DNA of 64,000 nucleotides from Plut-88900 sp965116945 (GCA_965116945.1 OZ220734.1:1798001-1862000), one strand, 5' to 3'. Positions 16,787 to 26,199 are shown, numbered from the stretch's first letter. Notes: generated from the letters alone by a model not told the origin. Program-made: numbers and translations.

Positions 16787-18475
16787 TCATCTCCGTCCGG
16801 CAAGAGCGAAGTCGATTAGCTCCAGCTCCTGCCTTTCCCTGCCCTGCCAGTAATCGGTCTTTATGTGGTAGACAGCGTCTACGGAGCCTCTCAACTCCCC
16901 GATCCTGTGCCCCATCCTGAATGCAACCGCGTTCCAGATCGCGCCCCCGTCCCGAAGAGACAACCTGAGATGGGAATCGTCGGCGCCCATAGTCCGTGCC
17001 CCGAAGGGCGTGAGCCCCCTCGACAGGAATACCGGCCGTGGATTCCCCTGTCCAACGGGTTCCAGCAGTTGTAGAAACTTGCTGAGCCGGGCCTCGATTT
17101 GGCTCAGGGGCATGGCCACGTCAATCTTGATCGAAGGTTGAAGCTCTAACCTCGCCAGCTTCTCTGCAGCGATTCCCTTGAGCCTAGACTTCAACACATC
17201 CAGCTTATCGTTGTCTATTACGAAGCCTGCGGCCTGGGAATGCCCCCCGTGCCGGACAAACAGGTCCGCGCATTGCTGTAGAGCGGCTGTGATATCAAAC
17301 TCCGGGATTGAACGACACGACGCCCGGGACACCTCGGGTCCCGTAGAGAAGACTATCGCAGGCTTGTAGTGTTCCTCTGCCAGCTTGCCTGCCACCAATC
17401 CCACCACCCCCGGCTCGAATCCCGGTCCACCGGTTATGATTATTGGGTCGTCATCCACAGAGTCACCAAGTTGCGACTGGACCCTGGCGAAGGCTTCCTC
17501 AGTATGGCTGCGGCGTTGCCTATTGCGGCTGTTCAACTCCTCGGCCAAAGGCTGGGCCTCGGCGGCGGAAGTTGCGGTTAATAGCCGGTAACTGGTGATG
17601 GCATGGTCCACCCGGCCCGCTGCATTTATCCGTGGCGCCAGCGAGAATGAAATGGACTCGGCGTCCAACTCCCCGGGGGATACACCCGACATAGTCATGA
17701 GTTCCCTCAGACCCGGTCGTTCCGCCCTGTTCAACACAGCAAGGCCCCGTTTAACTAGGTTGCGGTTGTCGCTAACCAGGGGAGCCATGTCGGCTACTGA
17801 TCCCAAAGCCACGAGGTCCAGAAGACTCTCATCCTCATCATGCCCCAGGTGGTGCCGCAGGGCTTGGATCGTCCTGTACGCAAGCCCGACCGCCGCCAGT
17901 TCACGGAACGGGTATTGAGAGTCCTCCCGCTTGGCATCTATTACCGCCAGTGCCGGAGGCAGTTTGGGAGGAGGGGTGTGATGGTCGGTGACAATAACGT
18001 CAATTCCCATCTCGTTCGCTAGCTTCACCTCATCGATGGAGCTCACGCCGCAGTCTGCTGTGACAATCAGGTTTACCCCCAGGGCCCGGAACTGTTCCAG
18101 TCCCTGCACGCTCAGCCCGTGACCCTCCTTCGTGCGATGGGGTATGTACGGGGTAGTCCTAGCTCCCAGCCCTGTCAGACCATTATTCAGCAATGCTGTT
18201 GCCGTAACCCCGTCGGCATCGAAGTCGCCATAAACGGCAATGAGTTCACGCTCATGAATTGCCCGGGAAATACGCTCGATAGCCGGCCCTATATCTGGGA
18301 GGAGTAGAGGATCGGGAAGGGAGCGCTCTTCTATCGAGAGAAAAGCCTTGATCTGGGAAAGATCAGCAAGGCCTCGATTATAGGAAATCTGGGCTGTGGA
18401 AGGGGGGATGCCGCGAAATGCAGCTATCCTGTCCCGGGGCACCGGAGGCGCAATTGTCCAGCGGAACTTCGTCAT
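16787..18475 (-). CDS. recJ: single-stranded-DNA-specific exonuclease RecJ
   Basis: 562-residue RecJ, a 5'-3' ssDNA exonuclease in recombination and mismatch repair. The DHH phosphoesterase motifs are clear: VYGDFDADGVTATALL (about residue 80), TADCGVSS, VTDHHTPPP and the DLVALGSVADMAPL block. The DHHA1 domain carries GHSQAAGFVI with its HGGHS motif. The C-terminal OB-fold follows. Length is at the short end of the family. It is convergent with ccdA, the two ends lying four bases apart. Confidence 0.95.
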   Translation of the reverse strand: MTKFRWTIAPPVPRDRIAAFRGIPPSTAQISYNRGLADLSQIKAFLSIEERSLPDPLLLPDIGPAIERISRAIHERELIAVYGDFDADGVTATALLNNGLTGLGARTTPYIPHRTKEGHGLSVQGLEQFRALGVNLIVTADCGVSSIDEVKLANEMGIDVIVTDHHTPPPKLPPALAVIDAKREDSQYPFRELAAVGLAYRTIQALRHHLGHDEDESLLDLVALGSVADMAPLVSDNRNLVKRGLAVLNRAERPGLRELMTMSGVSPGELDAESISFSLAPRINAAGRVDHAITSYRLLTATSAAEAQPLAEELNSRNRQRRSHTEEAFARVQSQLGDSVDDDPIIITGGPGFEPGVVGLVAGKLAEEHYKPAIVFSTGPEVSRASCRSIPEFDITAALQQCADLFVRHGGHSQAAGFVIDNDKLDVLKSRLKGIAAEKLARLELQPSIKIDVAMPLSQIEARLSKFLQLLEPVGQGNPRPVFLSRGLTPFGARTMGADDSHLRLSLRDGGAIWNAVAFRMGHRIGELRGSVDAVYHIKTDYWQGRERQELELIDFALAGRR

Positions 18476-18494
18476 CCGGGAAGGAGTGCGGGGG

Positions 18495-19184
18495 TTACCA
18501 GAGCGACAGCCCGCTGCGGTCCAGCTCGTCGTTGTATTCGTTGGCCAGGTTGAAGGCCCGAGTCGTCAGGTATATCCAGGCGGCAACCCCGACCGAGATG
18601 AAGACGTAGGTATACAGCACGTTTGCCCACACCATGCCAACGGTCAGTGTGATTGCCAGCCCCGGTAGGATGAACGCCCGACCCCGCAACGGGTCCGACT
18701 CTTCTTTGGGATATGCAAAATAGATCAAGGCTGCCCATGCCGGCACCCCGAGAGCGTAGAAAACTGTCCCTTGGCCTATGAAGGTTAGTAAGACGAACCC
18801 TCCCCAGACCGCCGCCCCCGTAATCATCAGCAGCAGGCCGGTAATCACCTTCCCGACGTAGATGTGCCCCACACCCCAAATGCCGATCAGGCCGCACAGC
18901 GATGCGAGCATCGCAGCGATGTCGGGGTCTTTGCGGGGGAGTGCAGGCAGGTCAAGGGCGTGCACCTCCGCCTCGGGGGGAGGCCAGGTTATCGGTCTAT
19001 ACCCGTCAAGGCGCAGAGTGCCGTGGCCGTTCCTTATAACCTCGGGATCGACTACGTGAAGCAGAGAGTCGGGAATCGGGCCCCAGGAATGTCCTCCGCA
19101 ACTCTGGCATCTGGTCTCCGAGACCAATGCAAGCACAGAACAGTGTCGGCAGACTTTCGAATCGATTGTCGGTTCGTAAGGCAT
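18495..19184 (-). CDS. zinc-ribbon multi-pass membrane protein, unknown
   Basis: 229-residue protein. The N-terminus has a likely zinc ribbon (VCRHCSVLA and TRCQSCGGHSWG, two CxxC pairs at about residues 12-32). After a soluble linker come four to five hydrophobic helices (from ASLCGLIGIWGVGHIYVG near residue 92), with a GHIYVGKVITGLLLMITGA stretch that resembles TM2-domain hairpins. The role is unknown. AGGAAG lies eight bases upstream of the ATG. It is 19 bases upstream of recJ on the same strand and probably cotranscribed with it. Confidence 0.7.
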   Translation of the reverse strand: MPYEPTIDSKVCRHCSVLALVSETRCQSCGGHSWGPIPDSLLHVVDPEVIRNGHGTLRLDGYRPITWPPPEAEVHALDLPALPRKDPDIAAMLASLCGLIGIWGVGHIYVGKVITGLLLMITGAAVWGGFVLLTFIGQGTVFYALGVPAWAALIYFAYPKEESDPLRGRAFILPGLAITLTVGMVWANVLYTYVFISVGVAAWIYLTTRAFNLANEYNDELDRSGLSLW

Positions 19185-19371
19185 CGGGTCAGCTTCCTGG
19201 CAACGGCCAGATAGTACGAAGGAGAGCGATTTGAGCGCTTTGGCGCCGAGGCTCTGCTATATCCGTGGCTACGCGGGTCATTCGTAGAACCCTCCCCTCA
19301 ACTTCCTAACCCGTTTATAAGCCTGCGAGACGCCGTTTTGGTTTGATGTCCAGAGCTTTGGGTACGTTAGT

Positions 19372-19737
19372 CTATCTACCCTTGGACATCATGGAAGTGA
19401 GTAGATCGCCAAGGAATAAATACCGGAAGTCCTGTCCCTGGTTACACCTGAATGAACCATACATACCGTATAGGATTGCTATGATCAACAGTAGAAAGCC
19501 AATGGCGCCATGGACACCAGTGCCAACCAGGAAGGCTATAGTACCAGCGAATGCTTGAAATATGAAGGCCTGTAGTGCTTGAAAGCCGACGTACTGAGAA
19601 CTCCTTCTTTTGAATATCCAGATCCCCATAGTGATGGCCACGAAATAGGGGAAGAAGGTGATGACATTGAGCACCATGTTAGCGTGCGTTATGGCCGCCC
19701 ACATACGTTCGGAGGAACTGACTTGGCCTGATTGCAA
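19372..19737 (-). CDS. DUF4870-like small membrane protein
   Basis: 121-residue protein with three hydrophobic helices resembling the DUF4870/Tic20-like group: an N-terminal SERMWAAITHANMVLNVITFFPYFVAI, then a KRRSSQYVGFQALQAFIFQ linker helix typical of the family, then two more helices. The function of the family is not established. The first codon is TTG with GAGGTG seven bases upstream; an internal ATG at 19704 is the alternative. Confidence 0.7.
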   Translation of the reverse strand: MQSGQVSSSERMWAAITHANMVLNVITFFPYFVAITMGIWIFKRRSSQYVGFQALQAFIFQAFAGTIAFLVGTGVHGAIGFLLLIIAILYGMYGSFRCNQGQDFRYLFLGDLLTSMMSKGR

Positions 19738-19886
19738 CGGAAGGCACCTCGCTGGGCTAAGGTGTTGTTAGGCCCGACTGGCCTACGCCAATATAGTACA
19801 TGGTGGGCCCTGTCTTTACCAGTGTCTCCACCCTCGCCCTGGACTCCTGATTCCGACGCGAACCGCCACGACGAAAGATCGGTTAA

Positions 19887-21131
19887 TCAGGCCGGTGCCT
19901 GGCGGAAAATCAGGACGGAGTTGTGGCCGCCAAAGCCCAGTGAGTTGGACATGGCTACCTTAATCTCGCCACGGCGGGGTGTGTGTGGGGTGTAGTCAAG
20001 GTCACACTCTGGGTCAGGCTCTTCCAGGTTGATGGTCGGTGGAATCTCACTGCGGTTTATGGAGAGCACGGTAATTGCTGCTTCCAGCGCCGCCGCTGCC
20101 CCGATGAGGTGGCCGGTCATGGATTTCGTGGAGGAGATGGGTATGCGGTAAGCCTCCTCCTGGAAGACCTTCTTAATGGCGAGGGTCTCAAACTTGTCGT
20201 TTAGGGGGGTTGAGGTGCCGTGTGCGTTGATATAGTCAATGTCGTCGGGGTGGATCTGGGCGTCGGCCAATGCCATTTTCATGGCCCGGATGCTGCCCTC
20301 CCCTCCCTCGGCCGGCGCGGTGACGTGGAAGGCATCCCCTGCGGACCCATACCCGATTAACTCAGCCAGAATGTTGGCGCCCCTCTTCCGAGCGTGATCC
20401 ATCTCTTCAAGCATCATCAGCGCGGCTCCCTCTCCCATCACAAACCCGTCCCTGCCCGCGTCGAAAGGCCGGCAGGCCTTCTGGGGATCATCGTTCCTGG
20501 TTGAGAGGGCCTTGGCGGCATTGAACCCTGCCATGGCGATTGGCGTGATGCTGGCCTCGGCGCCACCGGTAATCATCGCCTTTGCCTTACCCGCCTGGAT
20601 CAACTGGAAGGCCGTGCCTATGGCGTCGCTGCCACTGGAGCAAGCTGACGTTGTGCAATAATTCGGCCCCTTGAGGCCGAGGTCGATTGAAACCTGCCCT
20701 GCCGCCATGTCCGTGATCATCATCGGTACAAGAAACGGGCTAATTCGGGCCGGCCCCTTGTCCCTGAGAACATTGAACTGCTCTGAAAGCGTTATCAATC
20801 CACCGATGCCGCTCCCGATGACCGTTCCCACGTCCCCGGCGTTGTCGTCGGTTACTTGAAGTCCCGAATGTGCGGCGGCTTCCCTGGCGGCGATGACGGC
20901 GAACTGGACAAAGCGGTCCATGCGTCGGGCGGCCTTGCGGTCCAGGTGATCGTTGGGGTTGAAGTCCGAGACTTCGGCGGCGATATGGGTCTCGTAGTCT
21001 GAGGAGTCGAAGGCGGTGATATAGTCTACTCCCGAGCGACCTCCAATTAGGCCACCCCAAGTCGAATCCACATCCAGGCCAAGGGGGGTTAATAGTCCAA
21101 CGCCGGTAACAGCTACACGATTATCTGCCAT
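19887..21131 (-). CDS. fabF: beta-ketoacyl-ACP synthase II
   Basis: 414-residue condensing enzyme that elongates acyl-ACP with malonyl-ACP in fatty acid synthesis. The Cys-His-His triad is visible: TTSACSSGSDAIG (about Cys165), INAHGTSTPLND (His about 305) and KSMTGHLIGAAAALE (His about 340). MAVTGVGLLTPLG-like N-terminus and SNSLGFGGHN C-terminus are standard. AGGAC precedes the ATG. No acpP or other fab gene is next to it. The radical SAM gene lies immediately upstream on the same strand. Confidence 0.96.
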   Translation of the reverse strand: MADNRVAVTGVGLLTPLGLDVDSTWGGLIGGRSGVDYITAFDSSDYETHIAAEVSDFNPNDHLDRKAARRMDRFVQFAVIAAREAAAHSGLQVTDDNAGDVGTVIGSGIGGLITLSEQFNVLRDKGPARISPFLVPMMITDMAAGQVSIDLGLKGPNYCTTSACSSGSDAIGTAFQLIQAGKAKAMITGGAEASITPIAMAGFNAAKALSTRNDDPQKACRPFDAGRDGFVMGEGAALMMLEEMDHARKRGANILAELIGYGSAGDAFHVTAPAEGGEGSIRAMKMALADAQIHPDDIDYINAHGTSTPLNDKFETLAIKKVFQEEAYRIPISSTKSMTGHLIGAAAALEAAITVLSINRSEIPPTINLEEPDPECDLDYTPHTPRRGEIKVAMSNSLGFGGHNSVLIFRQAPA

Positions 21132-21156
21132 ACGGAAGTCCTGCGGCGTTTAGGAT

Positions 21157-22695
21157 TTAGCGGGTTGGCTGCTCGGTGGGAGCGCCGCGCTCCAGAAGCT
21201 CAATGCCCCGCCGGTAGGTCTCCACCTCGGATAGGGTCTTGTACTGGCGCAGGAACTTCATGACGCTCTCTCGGGAGGTAGACACCTCCCCGAGCATCCT
21301 GCGAATCCTATCCATCCCACCATCACCCACAGCCCGCCACAGGGATGCGTACTGTTCGTAGAATCTCTCGCCTTTCAGCTTGGTCGGCAATACGCTGTGA
21401 AGGAAGTCAAAGAATGGCGGGTCCTTGGTAATCAGGTTGTTGTGCATGTCCTTCCACTGGCCGGTGCCGGGAAGAGGTGTGAGTATGGTGTAGTTGGGGA
21501 ACTCTATCTTGTTGTGGTAGACCGCGTTCTTCAAGTTATCGAAGTTCTTGTCCATCCAACTCTGGAAAACGATTACCGCTCCCCAGATTCGCACCCCGAA
21601 GCTGTGCAGGATGTCGATGGACTTTTCGTTGTCCCCGACCCTGGTGCCCTTGGAAACCGAGTTCAGGTCGTTCTGCTCAAAGGACTCCAGCCCTATCAGT
21701 ACAGTGTCGAGGCCCGCCTTGGCCCACTTTTCAAACTTCTTCGGGTTGCGGACCACGTTGTCGGCACGGACCTGCATCCAATACCGCTGGCCCAGGTCCA
21801 TGTCGATAACTTTGTCCGCCAGGTCATCCATGGGGTCGAATCCCGCGGGATAGGCCATCCTCAATGAACCGGGCACTTCCTGAATCGCAAGGTCGTCAAC
21901 TATGTTGATCCAGGAGTTGCGCGGCAGCTTGGACAGTTCCAGCAGGGTGCGGTCGTTGCCCTGGACCTTGTACTCACCGCGGTGGAATTCGTGGACGGAG
22001 CAGAAGTTGCACCGGTAGATGCACCCTCGGGCCATTTCAACGGAGTAGGGCCGGGTGTGGTAGAGGAAGAAATAGTCGTCGCGGTACTTGTCGACCAGGT
22101 GTCGGGCGGGCATCGGGCGCTGGTTCATGGACAGGGAATCGAACTCTTTGAGTGAGCTTTTCTTCGCCGCCTTGACGTTCGCCCCGTCAAATGTCCCACT
22201 GGAAGTTCGGAAATAGACTTCGGGTATGTCGTCCAGCCCCCTGTCATTCTGCAGGCTGAGGATTAGACGTCGGAATGTGGCCTCGCCGTCCCCGATGACT
22301 ATGGCATCGATGTCGGGGCTGAAGGCGTCCTGCGGGGCCAGGGAAACGTGATGGCCGCCGACAACTACTATTATGTCCCTATCAATAGCCTTGATGTCCC
22401 GGGCCACTTCCTTGACGGAGGAGACGTCTACGGTGTACCCCTCCCGGATCCCGACCACGTCGGGCTTGAACTCCTCGATGACCTGGGACAGGGGCGTCTT
22501 GTCGACTCGCATGTCGAAAATCCGCACGTCAACGATGTCCAGCAGGTTGCCCGCCAGGTATTCGAGCCCCAAGGGCTCCACGATTACAGTGGCATTGAAA
22601 CCTACGAAGAGGCTGTTGGGCGGTTCGGCTAGAAGGACTCTACGGGGTCTATTGTAAGTGAGGGATCCGCCGCCCCTGCTGGCCTGAACAGTCAT
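21157..22695 (-). CDS. B12-binding-domain radical SAM enzyme, substrate unknown
   Basis: 512-residue cobalamin-dependent radical SAM protein. The N-terminal B12-binding Rossmann domain spans residues 18-150 (RVLLAEPPNSLF, VVGGHHVSLAPQDAF, AIVIGDGEATF). The [4Fe-4S]-binding CxxxCxxC motif is Cys225, Cys229, Cys232, followed by a TIM barrel with VLIGLESFEQNDL. Such enzymes often methylate unactivated carbons; the HpnR/HpnP hopanoid methylases and the magnesium-protoporphyrin cyclase BchE share this architecture. Which reaction applies here cannot be told. GGGAG precedes the ATG. It lies 25 bases upstream of fabF, so it may be cotranscribed and act in lipid metabolism, which is inference. Confidence 0.85.
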   Translation of the reverse strand: MTVQASRGGGSLTYNRPRRVLLAEPPNSLFVGFNATVIVEPLGLEYLAGNLLDIVDVRIFDMRVDKTPLSQVIEEFKPDVVGIREGYTVDVSSVKEVARDIKAIDRDIIVVVGGHHVSLAPQDAFSPDIDAIVIGDGEATFRRLILSLQNDRGLDDIPEVYFRTSSGTFDGANVKAAKKSSLKEFDSLSMNQRPMPARHLVDKYRDDYFFLYHTRPYSVEMARGCIYRCNFCSVHEFHRGEYKVQGNDRTLLELSKLPRNSWINIVDDLAIQEVPGSLRMAYPAGFDPMDDLADKVIDMDLGQRYWMQVRADNVVRNPKKFEKWAKAGLDTVLIGLESFEQNDLNSVSKGTRVGDNEKSIDILHSFGVRIWGAVIVFQSWMDKNFDNLKNAVYHNKIEFPNYTILTPLPGTGQWKDMHNNLITKDPPFFDFLHSVLPTKLKGERFYEQYASLWRAVGDGGMDRIRRMLGEVSTSRESVMKFLRQYKTLSEVETYRRGIELLERGAPTEQPTR

Positions 22696-22782
22696 TGAAA
22701 CTCCCTGGGCCGCGCTGACCCTGACAGGACATAAAGAATTGGGGTGAATGCGAAATAGTTTTCAGACTTCTATTGGGTTGGA

Positions 22783-22788
22783 ATTATA
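22783..22788 (-). promoter_or_regulatory. candidate -10 element for the radical SAM gene
   Basis: The 216-base gap between divergent genes contains an AT-rich patch. On the minus strand it gives a perfect TATAAT about 88 bases before the radical SAM ATG, with only a weak -35. No clear promoter for mtaB on the plus strand was found. Confidence 0.35.
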
Positions 22789-22929
22789 ACACAACACAAT
22801 ATAACAATTCCCAAACCGAGGGTTGCCCGGCATTCGCGGTGGCTACACTTACGCACAATACTTGATAATATAGCCATGCCACAGCAGTAGGCTCGGGTCC
22901 ATTCCTGTTGAGTGCACGAGTTTTACGGG

Positions 22930-24321
22930 ATGCCGAAATTTCAATATTTGGCGGAACCATCAGTCGCTAGTGAAAACCTTGCGTGGAAGCCGCGCGCGGC
23001 CGTAGCAGCCCACGGCTGCAAGCTGAACCAGGCCGAGGCCGATGTCATCTCCCGCCAGCTCACCGACGCCGGCTTCCAGATCGTCTCCTCATCCTCGGAG
23101 GCCGACCTGTACGTTCTAAACACATGCAGCGTCACCCATGTCGCCGATGCCAAGGGCCGGCAGTGGCTCAATGGATCTCGACGTAGAAATCCAGAGGCCA
23201 AAATTATTGCCACTGGTTGCTATGCCACCCGTGCCCCGGATGAAGTCAACGCACTCCCAAGCGTCGATGCCCTTGTCCTGAACCCCGACAAGGGACGCAT
23301 TGCGGACGTAGCATCAGAATTGATGATGGAATGGCAAAAAGGCCGCCCGTTGACGCCCCGTAGAGAGGCCCGGAGCGGGAGTCGCAGTCGGGCCTTTGTG
23401 AAGATACAGGACGGCTGCAACCAGTTCTGCGCCTTCTGCGTGATCCCCACGACCAGGGGTCGGGAGTCCAATTCGCCCATAGACCAGGTAGTCGCCGACA
23501 TCCGAACTCGGGTCGAGGAAGGATTTAAGGAGGTGGTAATCACCGGCCCTCAGATCGGGTCATTCGGCCAATATCCCCCTACCCTGGAGTTCCGGCGAAA
23601 TCCCGATGCCTACGACGGCCGGCTTCATGGCCTTATCGAAAGAATCCTGGCTGAAACTGACCTCCCACGGCTTCGGGTCTCCTCATTCCAACCTCAGGAC
23701 ATCACCCCGCGGCTTCTAGACGTGTTCCGAGACCCCCGCGTCTGCCCCCATGTCCATCTTGCCCTGCAGAGCGGCAGCGATGCGACGCTGGAGCGAATGG
23801 GGCGTCGATATCGCACTCACAAATACAGGGAGGCGGTTCACAGGTACCGGGAAGTAGTGCCGGATATTGCAATAACAACCGATGTGATGGTCGGGTTTCC
23901 CGGCGAAACGCCCGAACACTTCGAAGAGTCATTCCAATTCTGCGAAGCGATCTCCTTCTCTGCTATCCACGTTTTTCCTTACTCCCCAAGACCCGGCACC
24001 CGTGCCTACGACTTTGACGGCGCCGTGCCAGACGATGAGAAACGTAGCAGGATGTCGAGAATGCTTACCCTTGCTGAGGAATCAGCCAAGTCCTACCGGA
24101 GGTCGTTCATAGGTAAGCCGCTGGACGTTCTCTGGGAGGAGACGGTTCGGCTCGACGGCGTAGTCCACTGGTCTGGAACGACCTCCAACTACATCCGCGC
24201 CTACACCCGGGACGAGGGAATCAGGGAAACTGCAATCGCCCGTGCATTTGCCTCGGGTGAAATGGGCAAGGGGCTCATCGTGGGACGTGCTGCTCCGGAT
24301 TGGGTCAAGGCGTCTGGCTGA
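22930..24321 (+). CDS. mtaB: tRNA t6A37 methylthiotransferase (MtaB-like)
   Basis: 463-residue methylthiotransferase of the MiaB/RimO/MtaB radical SAM family, probably converting t6A37 to ms2t6A37 in tRNAs reading ANN codons. The UPF0004 domain is at the N-terminus with three cluster cysteines (AHGCKLNQ, NTCSVT, TGCYATR). The radical SAM CxxxCxxC motif is in DGCNQFCAFCVIP. The HVHLALQSGSD segment and a C-terminal TRAM-like domain follow. HGCKLNQ and NTCSVTH favour MtaB over MiaB. The start is ATG 22930; a GTG at 22912 is possible. Its 3' end overlaps that of the converging metallo-hydrolase gene by 17 bases. Confidence 0.88.
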   Translation: MPKFQYLAEPSVASENLAWKPRAAVAAHGCKLNQAEADVISRQLTDAGFQIVSSSSEADLYVLNTCSVTHVADAKGRQWLNGSRRRNPEAKIIATGCYATRAPDEVNALPSVDALVLNPDKGRIADVASELMMEWQKGRPLTPRREARSGSRSRAFVKIQDGCNQFCAFCVIPTTRGRESNSPIDQVVADIRTRVEEGFKEVVITGPQIGSFGQYPPTLEFRRNPDAYDGRLHGLIERILAETDLPRLRVSSFQPQDITPRLLDVFRDPRVCPHVHLALQSGSDATLERMGRRYRTHKYREAVHRYREVVPDIAITTDVMVGFPGETPEHFEESFQFCEAISFSAIHVFPYSPRPGTRAYDFDGAVPDDEKRSRMSRMLTLAEESAKSYRRSFIGKPLDVLWEETVRLDGVVHWSGTTSNYIRAYTRDEGIRETAIARAFASGEMGKGLIVGRAAPDWVKASG

Positions 24322-25153
24322 CGTTAGCAGGGTTGAGAAGGACCCGACCGCCCCTGTTTTCAACGTGCCCTGCAATTGTCTCCGGATCGTGGGAGAAGAC
24401 CAGCATCCACCCAAACTTCTCCGCATCGGCCAGCAATTTCCGCTTGCGTTCCATGCTGTCCAACGGATAGAGGTCGAAGGCTGCAATGTAGGGTAGGGGG
24501 ATGTGGTGGTGGGTAGCTATCAGGTCGCCCAGTATTACAGCCTTCCTCTGGTTTGTACCTGCCAGGACAATCTGGTGCCCGGCCGAATGCCCACCGGTTA
24601 GGATGGCATCGACGCCCTTTTCAATCTCGGTGTCGCCATCCAGGAGTTCCAGCTGCTTGTTGAACAGTATCGGCTCGAAATCGTCGGGGTGGTAGGCGGC
24701 CTTTGTGCGCTCGTTGGGGTGAGTTGCCTCGTCCCAGTCCCGACGCTGCACCAGGTACTTGGCCTTGGGGAAGGTCGGGACTGCTTCTCCCTTGGAATTG
24801 AACCGCGTGCAGCCCCCCACGTGGTCGAAGTGCAGGTGAGACAGGACAACCATGTCTATATCCCGGGGCCCGAGTCCGTGCTCTTTCAAACGCCTGAGCA
24901 GTTTACCCGCCGAAAGGCCGAATATATCTTTCAATCGGTCGGGTTCTTTCTTTCCGACCCCCGTGTCCACCAGGATGTTTCGGCCATTGACCTGGATCAG
25001 CATGCAGTTCAGGCCCATAGTCAGCCTGTTGCGGCGGTCCGTCTTTACCTTGCGCTGCCAGAGGGTCTTGGGGACGACTCCGAAGAGGACACCCGCATCC
25101 ATCTTCATGGTGCCGTCGCTAATTATGTGAACGTCTAGATCGCCGAATTTCAA
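24305..25153 (-). CDS. metallo-beta-lactamase-fold hydrolase
   Basis: 282-residue MBL-fold enzyme with the HLHFDHVGG zinc motif at about residue 110, a later histidine in GGHSAGHQ and the aspartate in VILGDLIATHHH. The order resembles AHL-lactonase-like and other small-molecule hydrolases rather than RNase Z. The start codon is TTG 25153, with AGGAGG six bases upstream. Its 3' end overlaps mtaB by 17 bases on the opposite strand. The substrate is unknown. Confidence 0.82.
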   Translation of the reverse strand: MKFGDLDVHIISDGTMKMDAGVLFGVVPKTLWQRKVKTDRRNRLTMGLNCMLIQVNGRNILVDTGVGKKEPDRLKDIFGLSAGKLLRRLKEHGLGPRDIDMVVLSHLHFDHVGGCTRFNSKGEAVPTFPKAKYLVQRRDWDEATHPNERTKAAYHPDDFEPILFNKQLELLDGDTEIEKGVDAILTGGHSAGHQIVLAGTNQRKAVILGDLIATHHHIPLPYIAAFDLYPLDSMERKRKLLADAEKFGWMLVFSHDPETIAGHVENRGGRVLLNPANVSQTP

Positions 25154-25195
25154 AAAAGACCTCCTGCAGTGGAGAGCGATGGGATGTGGAAGTGG

Positions 25196-25268
25196 CGCGC
25201 CTGAAGGGATTCGAACCCCCGACCCTCGGTTCCGAAGACCGATGCTCTATCCACTGAGCTACAGGCGC
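25196..25268 (-). tRNA. tRNA-Arg (anticodon TCG)
   Basis: Complete cloverleaf on the minus strand: acceptor GCGCCTG/CAGGCGC, D stem GCTC/GAGC, anticodon stem TCGGT/ACCGA enclosing a 7-base loop CTTCGGA, and the T arm with GGTTCGAATC. The discriminator is G and the 3' CCA is not encoded. It reads CGA/CGG arginine codons. Bases 36 and 37 are both G, the motif methylated by TrmD. Confidence 0.93.
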
Positions 25269-25302
25269 GGGTCTGCGTTGGATGAAGTTGTTAGGTGCAT
25301 GG

Positions 25303-25376
25303 GGTGAGCGAAGGGATTCGAACCCTCGATCTCCAGGGCCACAACCTGGTGCCTTAACCGCTAGGCTACGCTCACC
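25303..25376 (-). tRNA. tRNA-His (anticodon GTG)
   Basis: Complete cloverleaf on the minus strand with anticodon stem CCAGG/CCTGG and loop TTGTGGC. The acceptor stem has eight pairs, with an extra 5' G opposite C73, which is the histidine identity element and supports the assignment. The CCA tail is not encoded. It lies 34 bases upstream of tRNA-Arg in the same orientation, so the two are probably cotranscribed. Confidence 0.94.
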
Positions 25377-25467
25377 ATGGGACGGAACACGAGAGGGATT
25401 CTACTATCGCGCGTTTTGGGGGTCAAGGAAAGGTCGATGTCCTGGTTGGGCGCCTGTTGCACCCTGC

Positions 25468-26184
25468 TTAGTTTCCTTGCTCTTCTACTTTTTCCAGCAG
25501 GTCGGGTCTCCGTCTCCGGGTCTCAAGTAGTGCCTGCTCCCGACGCCACTCCTCAATGCGCGCATGGTGCCCCGATAGCAGCACCTCGGGAACGGTCCAC
25601 CCTCTGAAATCCGGCGGCCGGGTGTATTGTGGGTACTGGAGCAACCCGTCGGTATGGGACTCCCGGCTGGTGGACTCCTCCGAACCCAGCACCCCCTCCC
25701 CGAGCCGCACTACGCAATCGATGAGCACCATGGCCGCCAGCTCTCCCCCGGTCAATACGTAGTCCCCGATGCTTATCTCGTCCGTTACCAGGTGGTCGAT
25801 TATTCTCTGGTCTACCCCTTCATAATGCCCGCAAATCAACATAATGTCGGGGTGCCCGGAGAGCTCCTGGGCCACATTCTGTGTCAGGACACGACCCCTG
25901 GGACTCATCAAGATTACGGGAACGGCCACAGGCTCCGATTGCATTTCCCGGATCCGTTCAAGCTGGGTTTCGACAGCCTTGAAGACCGGCTCTGGTTTCA
26001 TAACCATACCCGGTCCCCCGCCATACGCATAGTCGTCTACTATCCGGTGCTTGTCCTCCGCGTAGTCCCGGATGTCGTGCAGCGACACACTTAGCAGTCC
26101 CTTTTCCTGTGCGCGCTTCAGAATGCTTTCGCTCAGAGGGCCCTGAAACATGGCGGGAAACAGTGTGAATACGTGGAAGTTCAT
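25468..26184 (-). CDS. trmD: tRNA (guanine37-N1)-methyltransferase
   Basis: 238-residue SPOUT methyltransferase that makes m1G37 in tRNAs with G36-G37, preventing +1 frameshifts. MNFHVFTLFPAMFQGPLSESIL is the classic N-terminus. The trefoil knot region appears at MSPRGRVLTQ, ICGHYEGVDQRI and EISIGDYVLTGGELAA. The C-terminal helical domain includes LLSGHHARIEEWRREQAL. It is downstream of mogA with a 15-base gap. In this genome it sits beside two tRNAs rather than with rplS or rimM. Confidence 0.96.
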   Translation of the reverse strand: MNFHVFTLFPAMFQGPLSESILKRAQEKGLLSVSLHDIRDYAEDKHRIVDDYAYGGGPGMVMKPEPVFKAVETQLERIREMQSEPVAVPVILMSPRGRVLTQNVAQELSGHPDIMLICGHYEGVDQRIIDHLVTDEISIGDYVLTGGELAAMVLIDCVVRLGEGVLGSEESTSRESHTDGLLQYPQYTRPPDFRGWTVPEVLLSGHHARIEEWRREQALLETRRRRPDLLEKVEEQGN

Positions 26185-26199
26185 GAGGCGGACGGCAGA

